From: JADCCX01 sp031431475
GTDB taxonomy: Bacteria; Pseudomonadota; Alphaproteobacteria; Rhizobiales; Beijerinckiaceae
Assembly: GCA_031431475.1 (NCBI GenBank)
Contig: JANPDL010000014.1
Coordinates: 61,080-125,079 of the forward strand
DNA: 64,000 bases
Direction: 5' to 3'
Below, piece by piece: positions 26,835 through 34,219 of the stretch. A program made the translations under genes and the position numbers. Positions within the stretch are counted from its first letter, which is position 1, and the number at the start of each line of letters is the position of its first letter. Below the pieces are notes generated by a model. The model ran no database searches. It was not told where the DNA came from and was given only the letters and a program-made list of their open reading frames with translations.

Positions 26835-27509
26835 GTGAAGACAATGGGCAGTGTCAGGCCACGTCAGGTCATATTTCAGGAGGGCAAGACAGAGGTCGCG
26901 CTGGGCGATCTGCGCTTCCGCAGCCTGATCGCGCGCGATGCCTGGGACAGCCTGCCCGTTGCGATCCGCAAGCGTTTCTCCAAACGGCTGAGCGGTGGTG
27001 CCACTGCGGTCTATTGCGGGCGCATGACGACGATGCGCAACAGCCGCTGCGGTTGGTGGATGGCGCAAGTGCTGCGCCTCATCGGCAGCCCGCTTCCGCT
27101 CCACGCCGATATCGATGTGCCAAGCGTCGTCACCGTGACCGAGGATATTGCAACCGGCGGGCAGATATGGACGCGGCTCTATGCACGGTGCAACGGTTTC
27201 CCGCAGATCATCCAATCCTCCAAGCGTTTCGCCGGGCCAACGGGGCTTGAGGAATATATCGGCTTTGGTGTCACCATGGCGCTCAAGATTGCAGTGGAGC
27301 CGAAGGCGTTGGTGTTTCAGAGCGCGGGCTATTGGCTGGGTTTCGGTAAGCTGCGTTTTCAGCTGTCAAGGCTTCTTGAGCCCGGCCTCTGCACCGTGCG
27401 ACACGAGGAGACCGTCGAAGGTGAATTCCGCTTCAGCCTCGATCTTGCTCATCCGTTCTTCGGTGAACTTATTCATCAGGAGGGCCTCTACCGGGACCAG
27501 CCGCTATGA
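26835..27509 (+). CDS. DUF4166 domain-containing protein
   Basis: The soluble 224-residue protein matches DUF4166: an N-terminal helical stretch with LPVAIRKRFSKRLSGGATAVYCGRMTTM, then a beta-rich body (EDIATGGQIWTRLYARCNGFPQIIQSSKRFAGPTGLEEYIGFGVTMALKIAVEPKALVFQSAGYWLGFGKLRFQL) ending HPFFGELIHQEGLYRD. No biochemical function is known to me. A second copy of the same domain is fused to a dehydrogenase two genes downstream. The GTG at 26835 lies about 12 nt after a GGAGG site; ATG 26844 is an alternative. Its stop overlaps the DCC gene start (ATGA, 27506-27509), so the two are coupled. Confidence 0.82.
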   Translation: MKTMGSVRPRQVIFQEGKTEVALGDLRFRSLIARDAWDSLPVAIRKRFSKRLSGGATAVYCGRMTTMRNSRCGWWMAQVLRLIGSPLPLHADIDVPSVVTVTEDIATGGQIWTRLYARCNGFPQIIQSSKRFAGPTGLEEYIGFGVTMALKIAVEPKALVFQSAGYWLGFGKLRFQLSRLLEPGLCTVRHEETVEGEFRFSLDLAHPFFGELIHQEGLYRDQPL

Positions 27510-27910
27510 GCACAGCCATTTTTCTCTTCGACGGAGTCTGCATCCTGTGCTCGCGCTCTGTCGCTTTCGTTCTGAAGCATGAGACTGCGCCTTTGATCCG
27601 CTTCGTTGCCATACAGTCGGCGGAGGGCAGGGCGCTGGCCGGTCTCCACGGCATCGATCCTGATGATCCAGAGAGCTTTCTGTTCATCGAGAACGGGGTA
27701 GCGCAGCCAAAATCCGACGGGATCGCGGCGTTGACCCATCATCTGCGTGTTCCATGGAACTGGATGGGCGCGTTCCGCATCCTGCCGCGCCCCGTCCGCG
27801 ACTGGCTCTATGACCGCATTGCGCGCAACCGCTACCGTATCTTCGGCAAGCGCGAGAGTTGCCTGATACCAACCCCTGAAACACGCCAGCGTTTTGCGCT
27901 GCCAGATTGA
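27506..27910 (+). CDS. DCC1-like thiol-disulfide oxidoreductase (DUF393)
   Basis: The 134-residue protein carries the DCC signature at its start: IFLFDGVCILCSRSVAFVLKHE, with the D-G-x-C-x-L-C core (residues 9-15). The rest is the expected thioredoxin-like fold: IRFVAIQSAEGRALAGLHGI, SFLFIENGVAQPKSDGIAAL and a C-terminal helical segment WLYDRIARNRYRIFGKRESC. DCC proteins are predicted redox enzymes with a CxxC-type pair; direct functional data are sparse. The gene overlaps the DUF4166 gene by 4 nt, and its stop overlaps a possible TTG start of the next gene, so the operon is tightly packed. Confidence 0.88.
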   Translation: MSTAIFLFDGVCILCSRSVAFVLKHETAPLIRFVAIQSAEGRALAGLHGIDPDDPESFLFIENGVAQPKSDGIAALTHHLRVPWNWMGAFRILPRPVRDWLYDRIARNRYRIFGKRESCLIPTPETRQRFALPD

Positions 27911-27915
27911 GCATC

Positions 27916-29610
27916 ATGCACCGCATTCTGATCATCGGAGCCACGGGCGTTTTTGGCCGCAAGCTGGCTGCGCATCTCGCGCGGTTGGAGGGGCTGGAGC
28001 TTGTACTGGCATCACGCTCGCCCGTCCGCAGCGAGGAACTTGTCATTGCGCTCCGGCAAGCTGCGGATGTGCGTGCCGTCCTGACGCCGGTGGCGCTGGA
28101 TCATCGCAAGGGTCTGCCCGCAGCACTTGCCCGCATTGCGCCATGGCTGGTGGTGGATTGCTCCGGACCATTCCAGATCATGGGCTACGATGTACCAAAG
28201 GCAGCGCTGCAGGCTGGCGCGCATTGCATCGATCTTGCCGATGCACGCGGCTACATTCTGGGTTTCGAGAGTGCGCTGGATGCCCTGGCCAGGGCGAAGG
28301 GCCTCGTGGCACTGACCGGTGCAAGTTCATCGCCTGCAATCTCGGCTGCTGCTGTTGAAGCGCTCACGCAAGACTGGCGGCGCATCGATACGATCGATAT
28401 CGCCATCACGCCAGCCGGACGAACGGAGGTGGGCGAGGCCGTCACCGCAGCCGTGCTGAGCTACGCCGGAAAGCCGGTACCGGTCTGGCGCGAGGGCAGG
28501 CTTCAGACGACAAACGGCTGGGCTTCGTCGCAGCGCCTTGCGGTCCCCGGTCTCGGGCATCGCAACGTTGCGCCGGTCGAGACGGTGGATGCGGAACTAC
28601 TGTCACAACGCCACAAGGTGACATCCCGCGTTGCTTTTTTCGCCGGGCTGGAATCGCCCTTTGAGCATTGGGGTATGGTGGTTCTGGGCAGGCTGCGGCA
28701 ATGGGGGGTTGTGAACCGCCTGATGTGGTTGCTGCCGCTGCTGACGCGCGCCCGCAAGCTGACGCGCATCCCCACGGGTGAGACGGGAGCCATGGTGGTG
28801 AGGGTTCGCGGCCTTGATACGGAGGGGCGCTGGTCGCAGGCGCAATGGTCACTTCTGGCGTTGAATGGCGATGGTCCGCATGTGCCGATTTTGCCCGCTG
28901 CGTCAGCGGTGAGAGCGTTGATGGCCGGAACGCTTGCGCCAGGTGCGCGTCCGGCGGCACATGTCTTCGATCTTGCTACCATCGAGTCGGAACTTGCGCC
29001 CTATGCCATCACCACACGGCAGGACGTGATCGTGCATCCTGCTGAGAGCTTCATGGAGCGTGCGGTCGGCCCGGACAGTTACCGTGCGCTCCCGCTGGCG
29101 CTGCGTGCTTTCCATGATGCCGATGCACCGCCGGTCTGGTCCGGGCGCGCCGATATTGAGCAGGGCAGGGGGCTGATTACAAAGCTCATCGGAGCAATCG
29201 TCGGTTTACCCAAGGGCGGAAGCGATATCCCGGTGGCTGTCAACGTCGATCGTGAGGTGAATGGTCCGCAGCTCACAGAAATCTGGACACGCAATTTCGG
29301 TGGTCAGCGCTTTTCCTCCGAGCTCTCTTCAACCGAAGCGAACACGGCGACCGAACGCTTCGGCCCGTTGACGTTCGATCTTGGCCTCGTTGTTGGAAAT
29401 GGCGAACTCCACTTTCCTGTCACGGGCTGGCGCATTGGCCCTCTGCGCCTGCCTTCCTTCCTCGCTCCACGATCCGAAGCCCGTGAATATGTCGATGACG
29501 AGGGCCGATTCCGCTTCGATGTCCGTATGAGCCTGCCGCTCTTCGGGCTGATGGCGCATTACCGGGGATGGCTGAAGCCGGGTGTGGCGGGTCAAGCCGA
29601 TTCCGTCTAA
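27916..29610 (+). CDS. Saccharopine-dehydrogenase-like NAD(P)-binding protein fused to DUF4166
   Basis: The N-terminal half (about 1-330) is a Rossmann-type domain starting MHRILIIGATGVFGRKLAAHLARLEGLELVLASR. It contains DCSGPFQIMGYDVPKAALQAGAHCIDLADARGYI, the pattern of saccharopine dehydrogenase-like reductases. The C-terminal part (about 365-560) repeats the DUF4166 domain: VGPDSYRALPLALRAFHD, then GLPKGGSDIPVAVNVDREVNGPQLTEIWTRNFGGQRFSSEL, ending MAHYRGWLKPG. The total is about 564 aa. The start is ATG 27916 or TTG 27907, the latter overlapping the DCC stop. Having both a stand-alone and a fused DUF4166 in one operon suggests a hetero-complex or successive steps on one substrate. That is inference. 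Confidence 0.85.
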   Translation: MHRILIIGATGVFGRKLAAHLARLEGLELVLASRSPVRSEELVIALRQAADVRAVLTPVALDHRKGLPAALARIAPWLVVDCSGPFQIMGYDVPKAALQAGAHCIDLADARGYILGFESALDALARAKGLVALTGASSSPAISAAAVEALTQDWRRIDTIDIAITPAGRTEVGEAVTAAVLSYAGKPVPVWREGRLQTTNGWASSQRLAVPGLGHRNVAPVETVDAELLSQRHKVTSRVAFFAGLESPFEHWGMVVLGRLRQWGVVNRLMWLLPLLTRARKLTRIPTGETGAMVVRVRGLDTEGRWSQAQWSLLALNGDGPHVPILPAASAVRALMAGTLAPGARPAAHVFDLATIESELAPYAITTRQDVIVHPAESFMERAVGPDSYRALPLALRAFHDADAPPVWSGRADIEQGRGLITKLIGAIVGLPKGGSDIPVAVNVDREVNGPQLTEIWTRNFGGQRFSSELSSTEANTATERFGPLTFDLGLVVGNGELHFPVTGWRIGPLRLPSFLAPRSEAREYVDDEGRFRFDVRMSLPLFGLMAHYRGWLKPGVAGQADSV

Positions 29611-29619
29611 GCCTTTGCG

Positions 29620-30162
29620 ATGCGTCGCACATTCTATTTCCTCATAATTGGCTGCATCGCGCTGATCTGGCTGGGCCATCGCATGCGGCTGGCCATGGAA
29701 CGACTCGTGACGGGTCAGCCGGGGGACCATGCGCTCGACATGCGCTTTTTTGGCTACAACATGGAAGATGTCAGCGGCTATTTCCAGCGCCTGGGTGCCG
29801 ACAGACGCAAGGACTACCTCCGCATCCAGACACGCATCGAACTCGCATTTATCGTGGCTTACGGCATTTCGGGTGCGGCGGCGGGCATGTGGACTTCGGC
29901 GGCGCTGCATGCCGAAAAATGGACGCTGGCCTCCTGGGCTCCGTTCGTGGGCGGTCTCGCGATTGTTGCAGGTGCCGTTGTGGATCTGGATGAGGGCAGC
30001 GCCATCCGCAAGCTCCTGAAAAGCTTTCCAGATCTCAAAGCGCAGGATGTGGAAAGGGCATCGAAGGCCACGCGGCTCAAGTGGCTTTGCATCGTACTGG
30101 GCCTCGCTTTGGTGCTGGCTGGTGTTGTCCTCGTCATGATCGCCAAGCTGAAGGCCTCCTGA
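29620..30162 (+). CDS. Hypothetical inner-membrane protein, 180 aa
   Basis: I do not recognise this family. It has a signal-anchor-like first helix (FYFLIIGCIALIWLGHRM), a soluble loop of about 55 residues containing FFGYNMEDVSGYFQRLG, then hydrophobic segments near residues 74-92 (LAFIVAYGISGAAAGMWTSAA), 104-123 (LASWAPFVGGLAIVAGAVV) and 153-175 (WLCIVLGLALVLAGVVLVMIA). It starts 9 nt after the dehydrogenase-DUF4166 stop and closes the five-gene operon. It could anchor the soluble partners at the membrane, although nothing in the sequence proves it. No terminator is obvious before rpmI. Confidence 0.65.
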   Translation: MRRTFYFLIIGCIALIWLGHRMRLAMERLVTGQPGDHALDMRFFGYNMEDVSGYFQRLGADRRKDYLRIQTRIELAFIVAYGISGAAAGMWTSAALHAEKWTLASWAPFVGGLAIVAGAVVDLDEGSAIRKLLKSFPDLKAQDVERASKATRLKWLCIVLGLALVLAGVVLVMIAKLKAS

Positions 30163-30335
30163 ATCCGGGAATCATGGTGTAACGCCTGTAATACATCGAC
30201 TTTGTCCTTGCCATTCACACCCTTTTGCGCCAATGAACCGCTTCCTGATCGCCCGGCCAGTTAGGGCTGCCGCGGCGATCTTTGTCGTTCTTTCGGGAAC
30301 TTCGGCCTTACGGCCATAACTGATACGAGAGCAAA

Positions 30336-30539
30336 ATGCCCAAACTGAAGACCCACTCGGGCGCGAAGAAGCGCTTCAAAGTGACGGCAACCGGCAAGGT
30401 CAAGTACCAGCAGACCGGCAAGCGCCACGGCATGATCAAGCGGACCAAGAAGCAGATCCGTGATCACCGTGGAACCCGCGTCCTGTTCAAGACGGACGGT
30501 GACAATGTCATCCGTTTCCGCCTTCCGAACTCACGCTAA
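30336..30539 (+). CDS. rpmI: 50S ribosomal protein L35
   Basis: L35 is a small basic large-subunit protein. The 67-residue sequence starts MPKLKTHSGAKKRFKVTATGKVKYQQTGKRHGMIKRTKKQIRD, all conserved. The 173-nt leader before it may carry the promoter and an L20-type control region. I can see short hairpins (for example TTCGGCCTTACGGCC near 30300) but not a clear L20 target. infC, often the first gene of this operon, lies about 24 kb away at 54764. Confidence 0.97.
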   Translation: MPKLKTHSGAKKRFKVTATGKVKYQQTGKRHGMIKRTKKQIRDHRGTRVLFKTDGDNVIRFRLPNSR

Positions 30540-30566
30540 CGCCAACCGCACCCGAGGAACAAACAC

Positions 30567-30917
30567 ATGGCTCGCGTCAAACGGGGCGTTACGTCCCACG
30601 CCAAGCACAAGAAGACCCTGAAGGCCGCCAAGGGCTTTTACGGTCGCCGCAAGAACACCATCCGTGCCGCCAAGGCTGCTGTCGATCGTTCGATGCAGTG
30701 GGCGACCAAGGATCGCCGCATCAACAAGCGCAACTTCCGCGCCCTCTGGATCCAGCGCATCAATGCTGCAGTGCGTGAGCATGGCATGACATACTCCACC
30801 TTCATCGGCGGCCTGATCAAGGCTGGCGTGGAAGTGGATCGCAAGATGCTCGCCGTCATCGCAATGGCGGAACCTGCTGCGTTCACGGCGTTCATCGAGA
30901 AAGCCAAGGCTGCCTGA
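30567..30917 (+). CDS. rplT: 50S ribosomal protein L20
   Basis: L20 is an early assembly protein of the large subunit and, in several bacteria, a translational repressor of its own operon. The 116-residue sequence begins MARVKRGVTSHAKHKKTLKAAKGFYGRRKNTIRAAKAAVDRSMQWATKDRR and ends YSTFIGGLIKAGVEVDRKMLAVIAMAEPAAFTAFIEKAK, fully typical. It lies 27 nt after rpmI with a shared transcript. The pheS-pheT genes that often follow are absent, and a terminator closes the operon. Confidence 0.97.
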   Translation: MARVKRGVTSHAKHKKTLKAAKGFYGRRKNTIRAAKAAVDRSMQWATKDRRINKRNFRALWIQRINAAVREHGMTYSTFIGGLIKAGVEVDRKMLAVIAMAEPAAFTAFIEKAKAA

Positions 30918-30942
30918 TCCCGCATTGATCACCTGAGTTGAG

Positions 30943-30969
30943 CAAAGGGCGCTAGCGAGGCGCCTTTTG
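30943..30969 (+). terminator. Rho-independent terminator after rplT
   Basis: A 10-bp stem (CAAAGGGCGC with GCGCCTTTTG, one G-T pair) has a 7-nt loop (TAGCGAG) and a T-rich right arm. It ends the rpmI-rplT operon. Confidence 0.82.
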
Positions 30970-31092
30970 TGTTTTCTGACGTAATTGTCACTATTTTGCC
31001 TTCTTTGGCATGCCAGTTCGGCATTGGAATAAGGCTAATGCCGGTTCCTATGCGTCCACCGGCATTCGCCTCCTGATCGAGGGAGGATTATC

Positions 31093-31917
31093 ATGGCCGC
31101 CGCAAAACCCGTCTCGGTTCCGCTAAATGTGCCGTTGGAGACCAATCGTCCCTTTTCTGGTGAAAGCTATGTCGTGGAAACGCTTCAGCCGCATGACTTG
31201 CTAGATGTCTTGTCGATGGGCTGGGAGGATTTCAAGACGCTGCCCAGCCATCTGATCTTTCTCGTTGCGATCTACCCCGTCGCTGCTTTCGTTCTGGCGC
31301 GACTGACATCGGGATACGATATCCTGCCGCTCTTCTTTCCGCTTGTCGCGGGTTTTGCGCTGATCGGCCCGTTCGCTGCCGTCGGTCTTTACGAGATCAG
31401 CCGCCGCAAGGAGATGGGTGCAACGCCCCGCTGGGCCGATGTACTGGACCTCTGGCATTCGCCCAGCCGCGGTTCGATCCTGGCGCTCGGTGGTATTCTC
31501 CTGCTGATCTTTGCGGCCTGGATGATCACAGCAAGTTGGCTCTATGGGAGCATCATGGGTGCGGCCGTTCCTGATTCCATCACCGGGTTCCTGAACTCCG
31601 TGCTGACGACCAGTGAGGGATGGACTCTCATTCTGGTGGGGCACGCCGCTGGCTTCATCTTCGCGGCGACTGCCTTCGTCATCAGCGTGGTGTCCTTCCC
31701 GCTGCTGCTCGACAGGCCTGTGGGCGTGGGCGAGGCGATCAGTGCGTCCATTGCAACTGTCAAACGCAACCCGTTCACCATGGCTGTCTGGGCGGCCATC
31801 ATTGCTGGCGGATTGATGGTGGGTTCTGCGCTGCTGTTCGTCGGGCTGGTGATTGTGCTGCCGGTACTGGCACATGCCAGCTGGCACCTTTACCGCAAGG
31901 CGGTGCGCTGGGTATGA
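31093..31917 (+). CDS. DUF2189 domain-containing integral membrane protein
   Basis: The 274-residue inner-membrane protein fits DUF2189. It has a hydrophilic start of about 50 residues with HDLLDVLSMGWEDFKTLPSHLIF, then six hydrophobic segments (IFLVAIYPVAAFVLARL, LPLFFPLVAGFALIGPFAAVGLYE, ILALGGILLLIFAAWMITASWLYG, GWTLILVGHAAGFIFAATAFVISVVSFPLLL, PFTMAVWAAIIAGGLMVGSALLFVGLVIVLPVLAHASWHLYRK). ISRRKEMG and SFPLLLDRPV are family landmarks. The function is unknown. Its stop is immediately next to the convergent stop of the chemotaxis receptor (31917/31918), with no room for a separate terminator. Confidence 0.85.
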   Translation: MAAAKPVSVPLNVPLETNRPFSGESYVVETLQPHDLLDVLSMGWEDFKTLPSHLIFLVAIYPVAAFVLARLTSGYDILPLFFPLVAGFALIGPFAAVGLYEISRRKEMGATPRWADVLDLWHSPSRGSILALGGILLLIFAAWMITASWLYGSIMGAAVPDSITGFLNSVLTTSEGWTLILVGHAAGFIFAATAFVISVVSFPLLLDRPVGVGEAISASIATVKRNPFTMAVWAAIIAGGLMVGSALLFVGLVIVLPVLAHASWHLYRKAVRWV

Positions 31918-33942
31918 TTACGCCGCTTTTAGATCACCCAGCAAGCGCGCCATCGTGCGTTCCACTTCGTCAGCTTTCTTCGACAGTGTGGTAGCGATAT
32001 TCGAGAGTTCGGAGGCCTTTTCGCTGGTATCGAGTGACTTGATGGTGACATCCTTCAGAACTTCGGACACCGCGCGCGAATCCGCAGCAGTCTCTTCAAT
32101 ATTGAAGTTGATCTCGTCGGTGGTCACGGATTGCTGTTCCGTTGCGGCAGCGATCGCTGTCGAAACAGACGTAATCTCGTCGATCACAAGGACCATATCG
32201 TTCACAACAACAGCGACGTCAGTGACCGCGCCCCGGATGGCCGCGATCTGATCTCCTATTTCATGGGTCGCGTTCGCGGTCTGGCTGGCCAGCGCCTTGA
32301 CCTCACCTGCCACGACCGCAAAACCCCGTCCGGATTCGCCAGCACGCGCTGCCTCGATCGTCGCGTTCAGCGCTAGCAGATTGGTCTGGTTCGCGATGCC
32401 GGTGATCATGCCACCGATATCGCCGATCTTCTGCACTGCCTTGTCGAGAGTGGCGAGGCTGCCTTGAACGCGGTCAGTCCCGCGACGCGCCTTGTCCGCA
32501 ACGTTGGCCGCTGTCGCGGATTGCTGTGCGATTTCACGCGTGCTCTGGGCAAGCTGGGTGATCGAGCCCGCCACCTTGAGGACGTTGCTGGTGGCACCAT
32601 CCAGTCGCTGAGAAGTCGTCACCATGTGAATCTGCGTATCCTGCGCATTGTTTGTGACCAGTTCAACCGTGCCGAGAAGCTCCTTACAAGCAATGTTCAT
32701 ATCGACGATCAGACCGTCAATCTGTGTATTGATATCATTGGCGACGGTTTCGATCAGGATACGCCGCTGCTCATTCAGCACCGAGCCCTGTTCCGCCAGG
32801 TGTTTCGCATCCATGCGTTCCGCAACAGCTAACCGCAGCCTGTCAACAGCGCGCGACAGGCCGCCGATCTCGGTCTTGCTGTCGACCATGGCGATGCGCG
32901 TTGAGAGTTCACCTTTCGCCAGAGCGTCGATGGTTTTCTTGAGACGATAGAGACTCATGATAATGGCATTCGACAAGTACAGGCCGATTATCAGCGAGAA
33001 AAGGGTGATGCCGCAACTAAACGCGACCACATTGAAGACCTTGTCATTCAGGCCCTTCACACGAACGCCGAGGCGTTGGTCGAGCGAGCCTGCGACCGCG
33101 CGCCAGAACTGGTCGGAAGTGACGACCATACCTTTAATCGCAGTGTTGATGTCCTCGCTGCCGACAGATGTAGTTCCCCGGTCTGCGATCTCGGTCCCAT
33201 AGCGCTTCAACATGATTGCGACAGCGCGGCTTTTAGCAATAAACGCCTTGTGCGACGCATCCACGGCAGCTTTGACCTGCCCCTCGGGATTGCCGCGGAT
33301 AGCACGTTCTACAGACCGCTCGATGTCCTGAATATCAGCCTCAAGATTGCCGATTGCACCAAACAGTTCACCGCGCCGCTGGTCTGTGCGATTCGCCTGA
33401 TGCTGCATGGCCAGCACCTGAGCATGCAGCTTCACCGCGCGCTCCATGAGCTGCGGCAGCCTCATGGTGGAAATTTCCATAAGATAGAACGTATCGAGAT
33501 CCGGATCGAGTGTCAGATTGGACAAGTCGCCGAGATCGCGGATGAATTCATGCGTCTGTGCAATGGCCGCGCTAAATTCAACCGCTTTGGACGTGTTGGG
33601 TGCTGGCCAGCCAACAGCGGTCAGTTTTGTGCCGAGCTTCCTGAAAGCCTCGCTGCTTTCAAGCGTAACGCCATGCTTTGCGTTTGCGCCCGTGAGCTTG
33701 TCATGAGTCTCCGTGGCGGAAATCTTCGTGTCGCCGCCAACCTGCGCAATCGACAGAAGCGACAGAGCATCCCACACAGGACGGATATGCTCCAGACCGT
33801 CGAGTTCCTTCTGGCTGAAGGTAATGTCCTTTTGCAGCTGCTGATAGAACATCAAGGCGATGAGCACGGTGGGTACGAATGCCATGAATCCTGCAATTGT
33901 AAGTTGCAGCTTCAGTGAGAGATTGCGAAAAAACGAGAGCAT
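31918..33942 (-). CDS. Methyl-accepting chemotaxis protein
   Basis: The 674-residue transmembrane receptor has a first membrane helix (LTIAGFMAFVPTVLIALMFY, residues 14-33) and a large helical periplasmic sensor of about 270 residues (SNLTLDPDLDTFYLMEISTMRLPQLMERAVKL inside it). The second helix is at about 309-330 (FNVVAFSCGITLFSLIIGLYLSNAII), followed by a HAMP domain (RLKKTIDALAKGELSTRIAM). The cytoplasmic signalling domain has its hairpin tip at IANQTNLLALNATIEAARAGESGRGFAVVAGEVKALASQTA, the conserved kinase-contact region. No C-terminal CheR-tethering pentapeptide is present. No che genes lie nearby, so it must serve a chemotaxis cluster elsewhere. The ligand is unknown. The upstream region (33943-34160) is AT-rich and probably holds the promoter. 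Confidence 0.92.
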   Translation of the reverse strand: MLSFFRNLSLKLQLTIAGFMAFVPTVLIALMFYQQLQKDITFSQKELDGLEHIRPVWDALSLLSIAQVGGDTKISATETHDKLTGANAKHGVTLESSEAFRKLGTKLTAVGWPAPNTSKAVEFSAAIAQTHEFIRDLGDLSNLTLDPDLDTFYLMEISTMRLPQLMERAVKLHAQVLAMQHQANRTDQRRGELFGAIGNLEADIQDIERSVERAIRGNPEGQVKAAVDASHKAFIAKSRAVAIMLKRYGTEIADRGTTSVGSEDINTAIKGMVVTSDQFWRAVAGSLDQRLGVRVKGLNDKVFNVVAFSCGITLFSLIIGLYLSNAIIMSLYRLKKTIDALAKGELSTRIAMVDSKTEIGGLSRAVDRLRLAVAERMDAKHLAEQGSVLNEQRRILIETVANDINTQIDGLIVDMNIACKELLGTVELVTNNAQDTQIHMVTTSQRLDGATSNVLKVAGSITQLAQSTREIAQQSATAANVADKARRGTDRVQGSLATLDKAVQKIGDIGGMITGIANQTNLLALNATIEAARAGESGRGFAVVAGEVKALASQTANATHEIGDQIAAIRGAVTDVAVVVNDMVLVIDEITSVSTAIAAATEQQSVTTDEINFNIEETAADSRAVSEVLKDVTIKSLDTSEKASELSNIATTLSKKADEVERTMARLLGDLKAA

Positions 33943-34160
33943 TTGCGCTGCGGAGCTTTCAGGCTGGAAGGGTGAACTCGTCTTGCAGATGTATTTCGAT
34001 CGACCGGTATTCGCCTAGGCCACCAAGTAACTGCATATGATAAAGTGATTAAACTTTCCTTTTTTGCGACACTTCTGGAGAGAAATTTGCATTTTTGCAT
34101 ATTACTCACTGCCGGTTTGCAGGCATGAATTTGATCTTGAAAATCAGCGATTGCGACAAA

Positions 34161-34191
34161 ACAAAACCGCCGCCCCGAAGGGCGGCGGCTG
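34161..34191 (-). terminator. Rho-independent terminator after pnp
   Basis: Read on the minus strand, a GC-rich stem (GCCGCCGCCC with GGGCGGCGGT) closes on a TTCG loop and is followed by TTTTG runs. It lies about 30 nt beyond the pnp stop. Confidence 0.9.
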
Positions 34192-34219
34192 TTGTCAGCG
34201 AGAGGCTGGTGCCAGGAAA

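Noticed and set aside
30163..30335. L20- or L35-binding leader before rpmI
   Set aside because: Only short hairpins are visible, and no structure resembling a known L20 target could be drawn with confidence.
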